From contig NZ_LJCP01000010.1 in NCBI RefSeq assembly GCF_001399755.1, positions 186,001 to 250,000 on the forward strand: a stretch of 64,000 bases of DNA. Reading direction: 5' to 3'. The notes beneath the pieces are model-generated. The model ran no database searches. It had not been told where the DNA came from and worked only from the letters and a program-made list of their open reading frames with translations. Of the stretch, positions 24,323 through 31,877 are shown one piece after another (the first letter of the stretch is position 1; each line of letters begins with the position of its first letter). Both the position numbers and the translations under genes were made by a program. The stretch is from Thiohalorhabdus denitrificans (GTDB lineage Bacteria; Pseudomonadota; Gammaproteobacteria; Thiohalorhabdales; Thiohalorhabdaceae).

Positions 24323-25594
24323 TCAGGAGGTTGAGCGGGCGAGGCGGAAGCCGGTGAAGGGCCAGCGGGCGTCGGTGGGGAAGAAGTTGCGGTAGGTCTC
24401 CCGGATGTGGGAGCGGGGGGTGGCGCAGCAGCCGCCGCGCAGGACCATTTGGTCGACCATGAACTTGCCGTTGTATTCCCCCACCGCCCCTTCCGGGGGC
24501 CGGTAACCGGGGTAGGGGAGATAGGCGCTTCCCGTCCATTCCCAGACGTCGCCGAGCATCTGGACCGGGGCCCGGCCTTCCCCGGGGGACGAAGCCGGAT
24601 GCAGGAGGTTGTCCTCCAGGAAGGTCCCCGCGGGACCCGGCCGCTCCCGGGCGGCCACCTCCCACTCCGCCTCGGTGGGGAGGCGGGCCCCCGCCCACCG
24701 GGCGAACGCGTCGGCCTCGAAGTAGCTCACGTGGCATACCGGTTCGTTGGGGTCCACCGGGCGCCTGCCGTCCAGGGTGAAGACGGTCCACGAGCCGTCG
24801 CCGTCCCGGCGCCAGTATTGCGGCGCCTCCCAGCCCTCCTGCCGGAGCCGGGCCCAGCCCGCCTCCAGCCACAGCTCGGGGCGGCGGTAGCCGCCGTCGG
24901 CGATGAAGTCCAGAAATTCCCCGCAGGTGACGGGGCGGGAGGCGATCCGGAAGGGTTCCAGGAAGACCCGGTGCTGGGGTCCTTCGTTGTCGTAGTGGAA
25001 GCTTCCACCCGGATGGCCCAGCTGGCGGATTCCCTCGTCGAAATGGTGCCAGGTTATTGCGGGGGCCTCGTGCCCAGCGTGGGAGGGGGGATTCCAGTAG
25101 ACCGGGTTCATGGGGTTGCAGCTGAACAGGTGCTTGAGGTCCATGAGGATCAGCTCCTGGTGCTGCTGCTCATGGTTGAGGCCCAGCTCCACCAGCCAGG
25201 CGATGGCCTCCCTTTTCGGGGAGTCCAGCAGGGCACCGATGGCCGCGTCCACATGGGCGCGGTAGGCGTAGACCTCTTCGAGGGCAGGCCGGGTCAGGAG
25301 CCCCCGCTGCGGGCGGGGATGCTGCTCGCCAATGCCGTTGTAGTAGGAATTGAAGAGCACCCGGTACTGTTCCCCAAAGGGCCGGAATCCCTCTTGATGG
25401 GCTTCGAGAACGAAGGTCTCGAAGAACCAGGTGGTATGGGCCAGGTGCCACTTGACCGGGCTGGCCTCGGTCATGGACTGGGCCAGGCAGTCCTCGGGGG
25501 AGAGCGGGGCACAGAGGGCCTCGGTGGTTTGGCGAATCCGTCGGTAGCGATCGGCGAGGCTGTCCGTGGCGGGGGCGTCTTTTATGCTCGTCAT
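24323..25594 (-). CDS. egtB: Ergothioneine biosynthesis protein EgtB (sulfoxide synthase)
   Basis: Non-haem iron enzyme of 423 residues that joins trimethylhistidine and a thiol (gamma-glutamylcysteine or cysteine) through a sulfoxide. The N-terminal DinB-like domain shows the iron ligands H50 or H53 in KWHLAHTTWFFE and H141/H145 in GLNHEQQHQEL. The C-terminal formylglycine-type domain has LPTEAEWE, GDVWEWTGS and the closing GFRLARS. The ATG at 25594 is preferred to a TTG at 25618. egtD, the histidine methyltransferase needed for the pathway, is not in the window. Confidence 0.9.
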   Translation of the reverse strand: MTSIKDAPATDSLADRYRRIRQTTEALCAPLSPEDCLAQSMTEASPVKWHLAHTTWFFETFVLEAHQEGFRPFGEQYRVLFNSYYNGIGEQHPRPQRGLLTRPALEEVYAYRAHVDAAIGALLDSPKREAIAWLVELGLNHEQQHQELILMDLKHLFSCNPMNPVYWNPPSHAGHEAPAITWHHFDEGIRQLGHPGGSFHYDNEGPQHRVFLEPFRIASRPVTCGEFLDFIADGGYRRPELWLEAGWARLRQEGWEAPQYWRRDGDGSWTVFTLDGRRPVDPNEPVCHVSYFEADAFARWAGARLPTEAEWEVAARERPGPAGTFLEDNLLHPASSPGEGRAPVQMLGDVWEWTGSAYLPYPGYRPPEGAVGEYNGKFMVDQMVLRGGCCATPRSHIRETYRNFFPTDARWPFTGFRLARSTS

Positions 25595-25668
25595 GGGATC
25601 CGGTTCCGTTTGGAGCAAAGGGCCAACCTGGATTCAAGGGTCTAGTTAGGCAAGTGGGGGCCGGGCGG

Positions 25669-26364
25669 TCAATCGGGGGTTCCGGAAGCGGGACAGTCCC
25701 CCCGCAGGGGGCAGGTACCGCAGCGGGGACGGGGCTTGCAGTAGTCCTTGCCCAGGGCAACCACCAGGGCGTGGTATTCGTTGAACAGGGCGCGCTCGGA
25801 GGGGAGGGCGGCGTGGAAGCGCTCCTGAACGTCTCCGTAGGAGAGGCCCGGCTCCAGCAGGCCCAACCGCTCGAAGATGCGTACGGTGTAGGCATCCACC
25901 ACAAAGACAGGGTGGTCCAGGGCGTAGAGCAGAATGGAATCGGCGGTCTCCTCCCCGACTCCCTTGACCCGCAGGAGGTCGCTGCGGACGGCAGGGGTGG
26001 GGCGCGGGGCGAGGTGCCGGATATCCCCGTCCGGGCATTCCCGAACGAGGAATTCGCAGAGGGCCCGCAGGCGTCCCGCCTTGACGTTGAAGTAGCCGGC
26101 AGGGCGGATGAGGCCGGCCAGCCGCTCATGGGGGACCTCCAGGAGCGCCCCTGGGGTCAGGCAATCCGCGTCCTTGAGGTTGGCAATGGCGCGTTCCACA
26201 TTGGTCCAGGCGGTGTTCTGGGTGAGAACAGCGCCCACAGCCACCTCGAAGGGGGTGTCGGCCGGCCACCAGTGCTGGGGACCGAAGGCCTCCAGCAGGG
26301 CCTCGTAGACCCCGGCGAAGGAAAGCCGCAGGCCGGGACGAACTTCGGAATCCGGCTCAGTCAT
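25669..26364 (-). CDS. HhH-GPD base-excision DNA glycosylase with Fe-S cluster
   Basis: Endonuclease III-superfamily protein of 231 residues. AVLTQNTAWTNVERAI and the helix-hairpin-helix RVKGVGEETADSILLYAL are followed by FVVDAYTVRI, whose aspartate is the catalytic acid. At the site of the endonuclease III lysine (GVGRKTA) this protein has glutamate (GVGEETA), so it is probably a monofunctional glycosylase, like the MagIII/COG2231 group. The C-terminal C-x5-C-x2-C-x5-C holds a 4Fe-4S cluster. The start overlaps the rluB stop by eight bases, so it is translated with rluB. Confidence 0.82.
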   Translation of the reverse strand: MTEPDSEVRPGLRLSFAGVYEALLEAFGPQHWWPADTPFEVAVGAVLTQNTAWTNVERAIANLKDADCLTPGALLEVPHERLAGLIRPAGYFNVKAGRLRALCEFLVRECPDGDIRHLAPRPTPAVRSDLLRVKGVGEETADSILLYALDHPVFVVDAYTVRIFERLGLLEPGLSYGDVQERFHAALPSERALFNEYHALVVALGKDYCKPRPRCGTCPLRGDCPASGTPD

Positions 26365-27118
26365 CCTCGCTTCCCGGAGATCGGTTGGGTCTTCTGGACA
26401 GGTCCTTGAGGGCGGCCACTGCCTCGGCCCCCAGCTCCCGGTACTGCCCGGGCTTCAGGTCGCGGGGGAGGGAAACGGGGCCGTAGCGGGTGCGCAGAAG
26501 CCGGCTCACCGGGTGGCCCACGGCCTCAAGCAGCCGCCGTACCTCCCGCTTGCGGCCCTCGGTGAGCACCACCAGCAGATCGGCATGGCGGCCCCGGACG
26601 GGCAGGAGCTCGGCCCGGCGGAAGCGGGCCGGCCCGTCCTCCAGCTCCACCCCGGAGGCGAGCCGCCCTAGGGTTGCCTGGTCCGGAACGCCGCGCACCC
26701 GAACCCGGTACTCCCGCTCCACCTCGCGGGAGGGGTGCATGAGCCCGTTGGCCAGGTCCCCGTCCGTGGTGAGCAGCAGCAGGCCGGAGGAGTTCACGTC
26801 CAGACGGCCCACCTGGAGCCAGCGCCCGGTTGCAGGCTCGGGCAGGTGGTCAAAGATCGTGGGGCGGCCCTGGGGGTCGGAGCGGGTGCAGACCTCCCCC
26901 AGCGGCTTGTGGTAGGCCAGCACCCGGGTTTCCGGGTCGGCTTGGCCCTGCACCAGGGGTTTGCCGTCCAGGGCCACCTCGTCCCCGGGCGCTACGCGGT
27001 CTCCGGGTTGGGCCATGCGGCCGTTGATGGTTACCCGACCGCCGGCCACCCAGGCGTCGGCCTCCCGGCGGCTGGCCCATCCGGCGCGGGCCAGCACCTT
27101 CTGCACCCGCTCACTCAT
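26357..27118 (-). CDS. rluB: 23S rRNA pseudouridine synthase RluB
   Basis: RsuA/RluB-family enzyme of 253 residues that forms pseudouridine 2605 in 23S rRNA. An S4 domain lies at the N terminus (ERVQKVLARAGWASRREAD). The catalytic aspartate is in VGRLDVNSSGLLLLTTDG, and EGRKREVRRLLEAVGHPV is the family signature. The ATG at 27118 has GGAGG six bases upstream. It overlaps the scpB end by eight bases. The scpA-scpB-rluB order is common in Gammaproteobacteria. Confidence 0.9.
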   Translation of the reverse strand: MSERVQKVLARAGWASRREADAWVAGGRVTINGRMAQPGDRVAPGDEVALDGKPLVQGQADPETRVLAYHKPLGEVCTRSDPQGRPTIFDHLPEPATGRWLQVGRLDVNSSGLLLLTTDGDLANGLMHPSREVEREYRVRVRGVPDQATLGRLASGVELEDGPARFRRAELLPVRGRHADLLVVLTEGRKREVRRLLEAVGHPVSRLLRTRYGPVSLPRDLKPGQYRELGAEAVAALKDLSRRPNRSPGSEDD

Positions 27119-27746
27119 CCCCATCCTCCGGGCCGGAAGGTTCGGGATCCTCCTCCGGGGCCTCGCTCTCCGCGCCGGCAGCGCTGTCCAGGTGGGCGGC
27201 GAGGGAGGCCAGGTCCGCTTCCTCGACCTCCTTTAGGGGCGGCAGTTCGTCCAGGCTGTTCAGGCCGAAGTAGCTGAGGAACTGCTTGGTGGTGCCGTAG
27301 AGGGAGGGCCGGCCCGGGACGTCCTTGCGGCCGACCACCTGGACCCATTGACGGTCCGTCAGGGTCTTGAGCACCCCCGAGCTGAGGGTGACGCCGCGGA
27401 TGTCCTCGACCTCCGAGCGGGTGGTGGGCTGGCGGTAGGCGATGATGGCCAGGGTCTCCAGCACCGCCCGGGAGAAGCGCGGCGGCCGGCTCTGGTGCAG
27501 GCGGTGGACCCAGGGGTTGGTGTCGGGGTGGGTCTGGAACTGGTAGCCGCCGCCCGTATCCACCAGGCGCACGCCGCGATCGGCGTACTCTTCCTGCAGC
27601 TCGGCGAGGACGCCCTCGAGGGACGCGCGGCCCGGCGCCGCTTCGTCGTCGAAGAGGCGCTGCAACTGGGCCACCGACAGCGCCTCCTGGGCGGCGAACA
27701 GGGCGGCCTCGATGATCCGGCGCAGCTTGTCGGTTTCCTCGGTCAT
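27111..27746 (-). CDS. scpB: Segregation and condensation protein B
   Basis: Winged-helix partner of the SMC-ScpA complex, 211 residues. The tandem winged-helix core is visible in RIIEAALFAAQEALSVAQL and LAIIAYRQPTTRSEVEDIRG, with FGLNSLDELPPL near the end and an acidic tail. It binds ScpA and helps the complex compact the chromosome. It overlaps scpA upstream by four bases and rluB downstream. Confidence 0.93.
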   Translation of the reverse strand: MTEETDKLRRIIEAALFAAQEALSVAQLQRLFDDEAAPGRASLEGVLAELQEEYADRGVRLVDTGGGYQFQTHPDTNPWVHRLHQSRPPRFSRAVLETLAIIAYRQPTTRSEVEDIRGVTLSSGVLKTLTDRQWVQVVGRKDVPGRPSLYGTTKQFLSYFGLNSLDELPPLKEVEEADLASLAAHLDSAAGAESEAPEEDPEPSGPEDGDE

Positions 27747-28519
27747 GGCACGCGAATATAGAGGGGGTGCAGGGCTTCCACCTGGACCAGCTCGATCATT
27801 CGGCTCTTGGCCAGCTCGAGCAGGGCCAGGAAGGTAACCACCAGGCCCTCGCGGCCCTCCTGGCCGTCCAGGAGCTCGGTGAAGCGGTAGGCGGTGCCGC
27901 TCTCCAGCCGGGCCAGCACCTCGCTCATGCGCTGGCGGACGGTGAGCCCCTGCGGGCCCACTTCGTGCTCCTTGTGCAGCTCCACCCGCTGCAGCACCCC
28001 CTGGAAGGCCTCCAGCAGGTCCAGCAGGGAGGCCTCGGCCTGGGGGGTCTCCGCCGCGGGGTCCATGGGGGCGCGGGCCACGAAGAAGTCGCGCTCCTGG
28101 CGGGGCAGGCGGTCCAGGGCCTCGGCCGCCTCCTTGAAGCGCTCGTATTCCTGCAGGCGGCGGATCAGCTCGGTGCGGGGGTCCTCCTCCTCGTCCTCCT
28201 CGGCGGCGGGGGGACGGGGCAGCAGGATGCGGGACTTCATCTCGGCCAGGGTGGCGGCCATCACCAGGTACTCGCCCGCCAGGTCCAGACGGTTCTGGCG
28301 CATGAGCTCCACATACTGCATGTACTGGTGGGCCACGGCCTGGATGGAGATGACGGAGATGTCCAGCCGGTGCCGCCGGATCAGATAGAGGAGGAGATCC
28401 AGGGGGCCCTCGAAGGAATCGAGGAAGACCTCCAGGGCCTCCGGGGGGATGTAGAGGTCGTCGGGGAGCTGGACCAGCGGCTCCCCGTGGACCTTGGCGA
28501 CGGCCTCGGCTTCGCTCAT
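27743..28519 (-). CDS. scpA: Segregation and condensation protein A (kleisin)
   Basis: Kleisin of 258 residues bridging the SMC heads. The N terminus has FEGPLDLLLYLIRRHRLDI and YLVMAATLAEMKSRILLPRP, the helix that binds SMC. A glutamate-rich middle is followed by a C-terminal winged helix (VVTFLALLELAKSRMIELVQ). SMC itself is not in the window. The gene follows trpS with 19 bases between. Confidence 0.93.
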   Translation of the reverse strand: MSEAEAVAKVHGEPLVQLPDDLYIPPEALEVFLDSFEGPLDLLLYLIRRHRLDISVISIQAVAHQYMQYVELMRQNRLDLAGEYLVMAATLAEMKSRILLPRPPAAEEDEEEDPRTELIRRLQEYERFKEAAEALDRLPRQERDFFVARAPMDPAAETPQAEASLLDLLEAFQGVLQRVELHKEHEVGPQGLTVRQRMSEVLARLESGTAYRFTELLDGQEGREGLVVTFLALLELAKSRMIELVQVEALHPLYIRVP

Positions 28520-28538
28520 GCTCCTCCCCGCCGGCGGG

Positions 28539-29762
28539 TCAGCGGCCCAGCCCCAGGACGCCCCGCACCTCGGTGAGGGTCTCCTCGGCGATGCCCGCGG
28601 CCTGGCGATTGCCCTCCGCCACTAGCTCCCAGACCCGGTCGGGATCGGAGGCGAGCTGCTCGGCACGCTCGCGGATGGGGGCCTGCTCGGCCAGCACCGC
28701 CTCGATCACCGGCCCCTTGCAGTCGATGCAGCCGATGCCCGCGGTGGTGCAGCCCTCGTGGGCCCAGGCCTTCGTCTCCGCGTCGGAGTAGACCTGATGG
28801 AGCTCCCACACCGGGCACTTCTCCGGCGTTCCAGGGTCGGTGCGGCGGACCCGCGCGGGGTCGGTTGGCATGGTGCGGATCTTCTCCGTGACCTGCTCGG
28901 GGGCCTCCCGCAGGCCGATGGTGTTGCCGTAGGACTTGGACATCTTGCGGCCGTCGAGGCCGGGGAACTTGGCGTCGGGGGTGAGCAGGGCCGCCGGTTC
29001 GGGGAGGATCTCCCGGCCGCGCCCTTCCAGCTCGCCCAGCAGGCGCTCCCGGTCATCGCGGCCCAGGTTCTGCTGTTCCGCGAGCAGGGCCTTGCCCTGC
29101 TCCAGGGCCTCGGCGTCGCCGGATTCCCGCCACGCCGCGCGCAGCTTCCTGAATTGGCCGGCGGCCTTCTTGGCCATCTTTTTAATGGCGGCCTCCACCT
29201 TTTCGTCGTGGTCTGCCTCGCGGCCGTACAGCCAGTTGAAATGCCGGGCTACCTGCCGGGTCAGGTCCAGGTGGGAGAGCTGATCCTCGCCCACCGGAAC
29301 CCCGTCGGCCTTGTAGATGAGGATGTCGGCGCTCTGCAGCAGGGGATAGCCCAGGAAGCCGTATGTGGCCAGGTTGCGGTCGGCCAGTTGCTCCTGCTGG
29401 TCACGGAAGGTCGGCACCCGTTCCAGCCAGGGCAGGGGGGTGATCATGGACAGCAGGAGGTGCAGCTCCGCGTGCTGCTTCACCGCCGACTGGACGAACA
29501 GCACCGCCTGCTCCGGGTCGATGCCCACCGCCAGCCAGTCCACCAGCATCTCCCGGGTGGCCTCGGGGATGCCGCGGGGATCCTCGTAGGTGGTGGTCAG
29601 GGCGTGCCAGTCGGCAACGAAGAAGAAGCAGTCGTTGTCCCTCTGCAGCTGCAGCCAATTCTTGAGGACGCCGTGGTAGTGGCCCAGGTGGAGCCGGCCG
29701 GTGGGCCGCATGCCCGATAGGATCCGCTTGCCTTGAGGCTGTTCCGGGGATGTCGTGGTCAT
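28539..29762 (-). CDS. trpS: Tryptophanyl-tRNA synthetase
   Basis: Class I synthetase, 407 residues. The HIGH-equivalent is HLGHYHG and the KMSKS loop is DGRKMSKSYGNT. It is longer than the 334-residue E. coli enzyme because of a charged helical insert of about 70 residues (KVEAAIKKMAKKAAGQ onward) between FNWLYG and PAALLTPDAKFPG. I know this from Pseudomonas- and Xanthomonas-type TrpRS, so it is a recognised form and not a fusion. It heads a minus-strand unit with scpA, scpB and rluB; the site-2 protease gene lies upstream. Confidence 0.94.
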   Translation of the reverse strand: MTTTSPEQPQGKRILSGMRPTGRLHLGHYHGVLKNWLQLQRDNDCFFFVADWHALTTTYEDPRGIPEATREMLVDWLAVGIDPEQAVLFVQSAVKQHAELHLLLSMITPLPWLERVPTFRDQQEQLADRNLATYGFLGYPLLQSADILIYKADGVPVGEDQLSHLDLTRQVARHFNWLYGREADHDEKVEAAIKKMAKKAAGQFRKLRAAWRESGDAEALEQGKALLAEQQNLGRDDRERLLGELEGRGREILPEPAALLTPDAKFPGLDGRKMSKSYGNTIGLREAPEQVTEKIRTMPTDPARVRRTDPGTPEKCPVWELHQVYSDAETKAWAHEGCTTAGIGCIDCKGPVIEAVLAEQAPIRERAEQLASDPDRVWELVAEGNRQAAGIAEETLTEVRGVLGLGR

Positions 29763-29772
29763 GGTCGGTTCG

Positions 29773-30456
29773 TTATGAAAGGAATTGCAGCAGGGTCCGC
29801 AGGTCCATGCCCGCGAGGCCCATGAGGGAATCGGAAACGTAGAAGATGGGCCCGCCGATGACCAGGCCCAGGGTGCCGGTGAACAGCAGCACCAGCAGGA
29901 TGGGCAGGCCGAAGGGCTCCAGGTAGGAGACCCAGTTGCTCGCCGGATGGGGCAGCAGGCCCGCCGCCACCCGCCCGCCGTCCAGGGGCGGGATGGGCAC
30001 CAGGTTCAGGATCATGAGCACGGTATTGATCAGGATGCCCGCCGCGCCCATGAGCATGAGGGGCTCCCCGAGGTAGGCCATGTCCGGCAGCATGGCCAGC
30101 CCTACCGCCGTCACCACGGTCCACACCAGGGCCATGCCCAGATTGGCCATGGGACCCGCGAGGGCCACATAGACCATGTCCTGCTTGGGGTTGCGCAGGT
30201 TGCCGAAGGCCACCGGCACCGGCTTGGCCCAGCCGAAGATGAACGGCGAGCCCAGGAGCACGAGGAACGCCGGCAGGGCTACGGTGCCGATGGGGTCCAC
30301 GTGCCGGAGCGGATTGAGCGTGAGGCGGCCCATGACGTAGGCCGTATCGTCCCCGAACAACCGCGCGACCCACCCGTGGGCCACCTCGTGCAGGGTGATG
30401 GCGAGCAGCACCGGCGGCGCCCAGATGACGATCTTCTGAATCAGGGTCAATTCCAT
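29773..30456 (-). CDS. Site-2 protease family (M50) membrane metalloprotease
   Basis: Intramembrane zinc protease of 227 residues with about six membrane helices. The zinc site is H23-E24-x-x-H27 in TLHEVAHGW, and the third ligand is in NLVPIPPLDGGR. It belongs to the compact family next to trpS and scpAB in many Proteobacteria, without PDZ domains. The ATG at 30456 starts directly before the first helix; an upstream start would add about 25 residues of unrelated sequence. Its substrate is unknown. Confidence 0.87.
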   Translation of the reverse strand: MELTLIQKIVIWAPPVLLAITLHEVAHGWVARLFGDDTAYVMGRLTLNPLRHVDPIGTVALPAFLVLLGSPFIFGWAKPVPVAFGNLRNPKQDMVYVALAGPMANLGMALVWTVVTAVGLAMLPDMAYLGEPLMLMGAAGILINTVLMILNLVPIPPLDGGRVAAGLLPHPASNWVSYLEPFGLPILLVLLFTGTLGLVIGGPIFYVSDSLMGLAGMDLRTLLQFLS

Positions 30457-30622
30457 CGCGGAAGTATAGGGGTTGGGCGTGTTGAGGGGCAAACCGGGGG
30501 CCGGGAAACCCACGTGTGCCATCGGGGTCAAAGGGGGGCCGCGGCCTGCTAGGGTGCCGTCCGGGATCCCCGGAGAGGAACGGGGTGACGGGGCTGATTT
30601 ATGGGTAGATCAAAGATCCTGT

Positions 30623-30651
30623 TTGCCCCTGCAGTTCGCTTATGGAATTAT
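30623..30651 (+). promoter_or_regulatory. Possible promoter of the DsrE-family gene
   Basis: TTGCCC (30623-30628) and AATTAT (30646-30651) are 17 bases apart, each matching four of six sigma-70 positions, in a locally AT-rich stretch. Initiation would leave a leader of about 60 bases with a strong AGGAGG site. Confidence 0.35.
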
Positions 30652-30719
30652 CCCACAATTCTTAAATACCCCAGACGAACAGGCGACCGCATTCGCACGA
30701 GCGCCAGGAGGAGGGCCTC

Positions 30720-31094
30720 ATGGAAAAGCTGCTGATGGTTATGGTGAACACGGACCCGCGCCACGGGTCCGAGCTGGGTGCGCCGTTCTTCCAGGCCACC
30801 GTGGCCGCGGCCATGGAGTTCGAGGTGGAGGTCGTCATGACCGGCGGCGCCGGCGAGCTGGCCAAGAAGGGCGTGGCCGAGAACCTCGTCGTTCAGGAAG
30901 GCAGCGACAAGACCGTCTATGACTTCATCAAGGACGCCCACGAGGCCGGCGTGAAGTTCATGGCCTGCACTCCCACCCTGGATCTGCTGGGCGTCGACAA
31001 GGACGGCCTGATCCCCGAGGTCGAGGAGATCGTGGGCGGCGCCTACGTCATCACCCAGGCGATGGACGAAGACACCTGCGTGATGACCTACTAA
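30720..31094 (+). CDS. DsrE/F-family sulfurtransferase-like protein
   Basis: A 124-residue DsrE-fold protein. The N terminus (MEKLLMVMVNTDPRHGSE) and the Rossmann-like strands VEVVMTGGAGELAKKG and VKFMACTPTLDLLG match this family. C83 in the loop after strand 4 corresponds to the position of the sulfur-carrying cysteine in DsrE/TusD; C120 lies near the C terminus. DsrE-like proteins bind persulfide and pass it along sulfur-transfer chains. The gene stands alone between its own promoter region and a strong terminator, unlike dsrEFH operons. The ribosome site AGGAGG is near-perfect, so high expression is likely. Confidence 0.83.
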   Translation: MEKLLMVMVNTDPRHGSELGAPFFQATVAAAMEFEVEVVMTGGAGELAKKGVAENLVVQEGSDKTVYDFIKDAHEAGVKFMACTPTLDLLGVDKDGLIPEVEEIVGGAYVITQAMDEDTCVMTY

Positions 31095-31112
31095 GGTCGA
31101 CCTTCGCGGTGC

Positions 31113-31144
31113 AAAGACCCGCCGGCAACGGCGGGTCTTTTTTT
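31113..31144 (+). terminator. Rho-independent terminator of the DsrE-family gene
   Basis: AAAGACCCGCCG pairs with CGGCGGGTCTTT (12 base pairs, GCAA loop) and is followed by further T residues. Positioned 18 bases after the stop codon. Confidence 0.94.
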
Positions 31145-31187
31145 GTCCTGTCGCAAGGAGCCGGACGCCGGAGCCCTGCCCGGGCGC

Positions 31188-31877
31188 TTACTCCAGCTGC
31201 TCGATGTGGGCGATGAGCCCGAAGCGGGGATGGTCGAAGTAGTAGTACCGGTCGGGCAGCAGGCGGCGGCTTTGGCGCAGGAAGTAATGGCGGGTATCCA
31301 CCCCCCAGGGCATCCAGCGGCGGCGCTCGGTGAAGGCCAGTTCCACGGCGAGGTGCGCGTAGCGGCCCTTGTGGAAGGTCAGGGAGCCGCGAAGGCGATC
31401 GGCGACCCAGCTGGCGGTCCCGTTCCCGTTCGTGGGGTCACCGCCGAGGAGGGCCCGAACAGGCCGGTCGGCCACGCCGTCCAGGGCGGCGAAGCCCGGC
31501 CGGATGCTGGCCGGCCAGGACTCATCGAGGATCACGGGCGCGGCCTCCTCCTCGGGGACCGCGGGGGCCGTGAGCGTGCCTTGGGCCAGGGGTCGATAGT
31601 CACCGGCGCGGCGCAGCCGCTCCCATAGGGCCGCCATGGGGTTTTGGTCGGCGGGCACCTCGGCCGAACCGATCCCGTCGGCACGAAGCTCCAGCTTGTC
31701 CCCACGCGGGGGGGAGGCGAGCGCCGGATCGTCCCAGTAGTCCTGATGCTGGAACAGCAGGAGGCGGACCACGTAGGGGGACTCCTCCTGATCCGAGGGA
31801 TCCTCGGCCACCGCCCCGGCCGGTCCCGTTACCAGGACCGCGGCCCCCGCCAGCATCGTCAGGACAAAGTGCCTCAC
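31188..31877 (-). CDS. csiV: CsiV-like periplasmic peptidoglycan-binding protein
   Basis: A 229-residue exported protein. A signal peptide (VRHFVLTMLAGAAVLVTGPA) is followed by YVVRLLLFQHQD and, near the end, YYYFDHPRFGLIAHIEQL, the hallmarks of the CsiV family. In Vibrio cholerae CsiV activates the LpoA/PBP1A peptidoglycan synthase. The GTG start at 31877 overlaps the stop of the TPR gene (GTGA) and is preferred because it begins the signal peptide. csiV is commonly near mfd; here serB and the TPR gene lie between. LpoA is not in this window. Confidence 0.78.
   Translation of the reverse strand: MRHFVLTMLAGAAVLVTGPAGAVAEDPSDQEESPYVVRLLLFQHQDYWDDPALASPPRGDKLELRADGIGSAEVPADQNPMAALWERLRRAGDYRPLAQGTLTAPAVPEEEAAPVILDESWPASIRPGFAALDGVADRPVRALLGGDPTNGNGTASWVADRLRGSLTFHKGRYAHLAVELAFTERRRWMPWGVDTRHYFLRQSRRLLPDRYYYFDHPRFGLIAHIEQLE

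Noticed and set aside
28539-29762. Extra 70-residue insert in TrpRS as a possible fusion
   Set aside because: Similar inserts are known in Pseudomonas- and Xanthomonas-type enzymes, so it is an ordinary variant.
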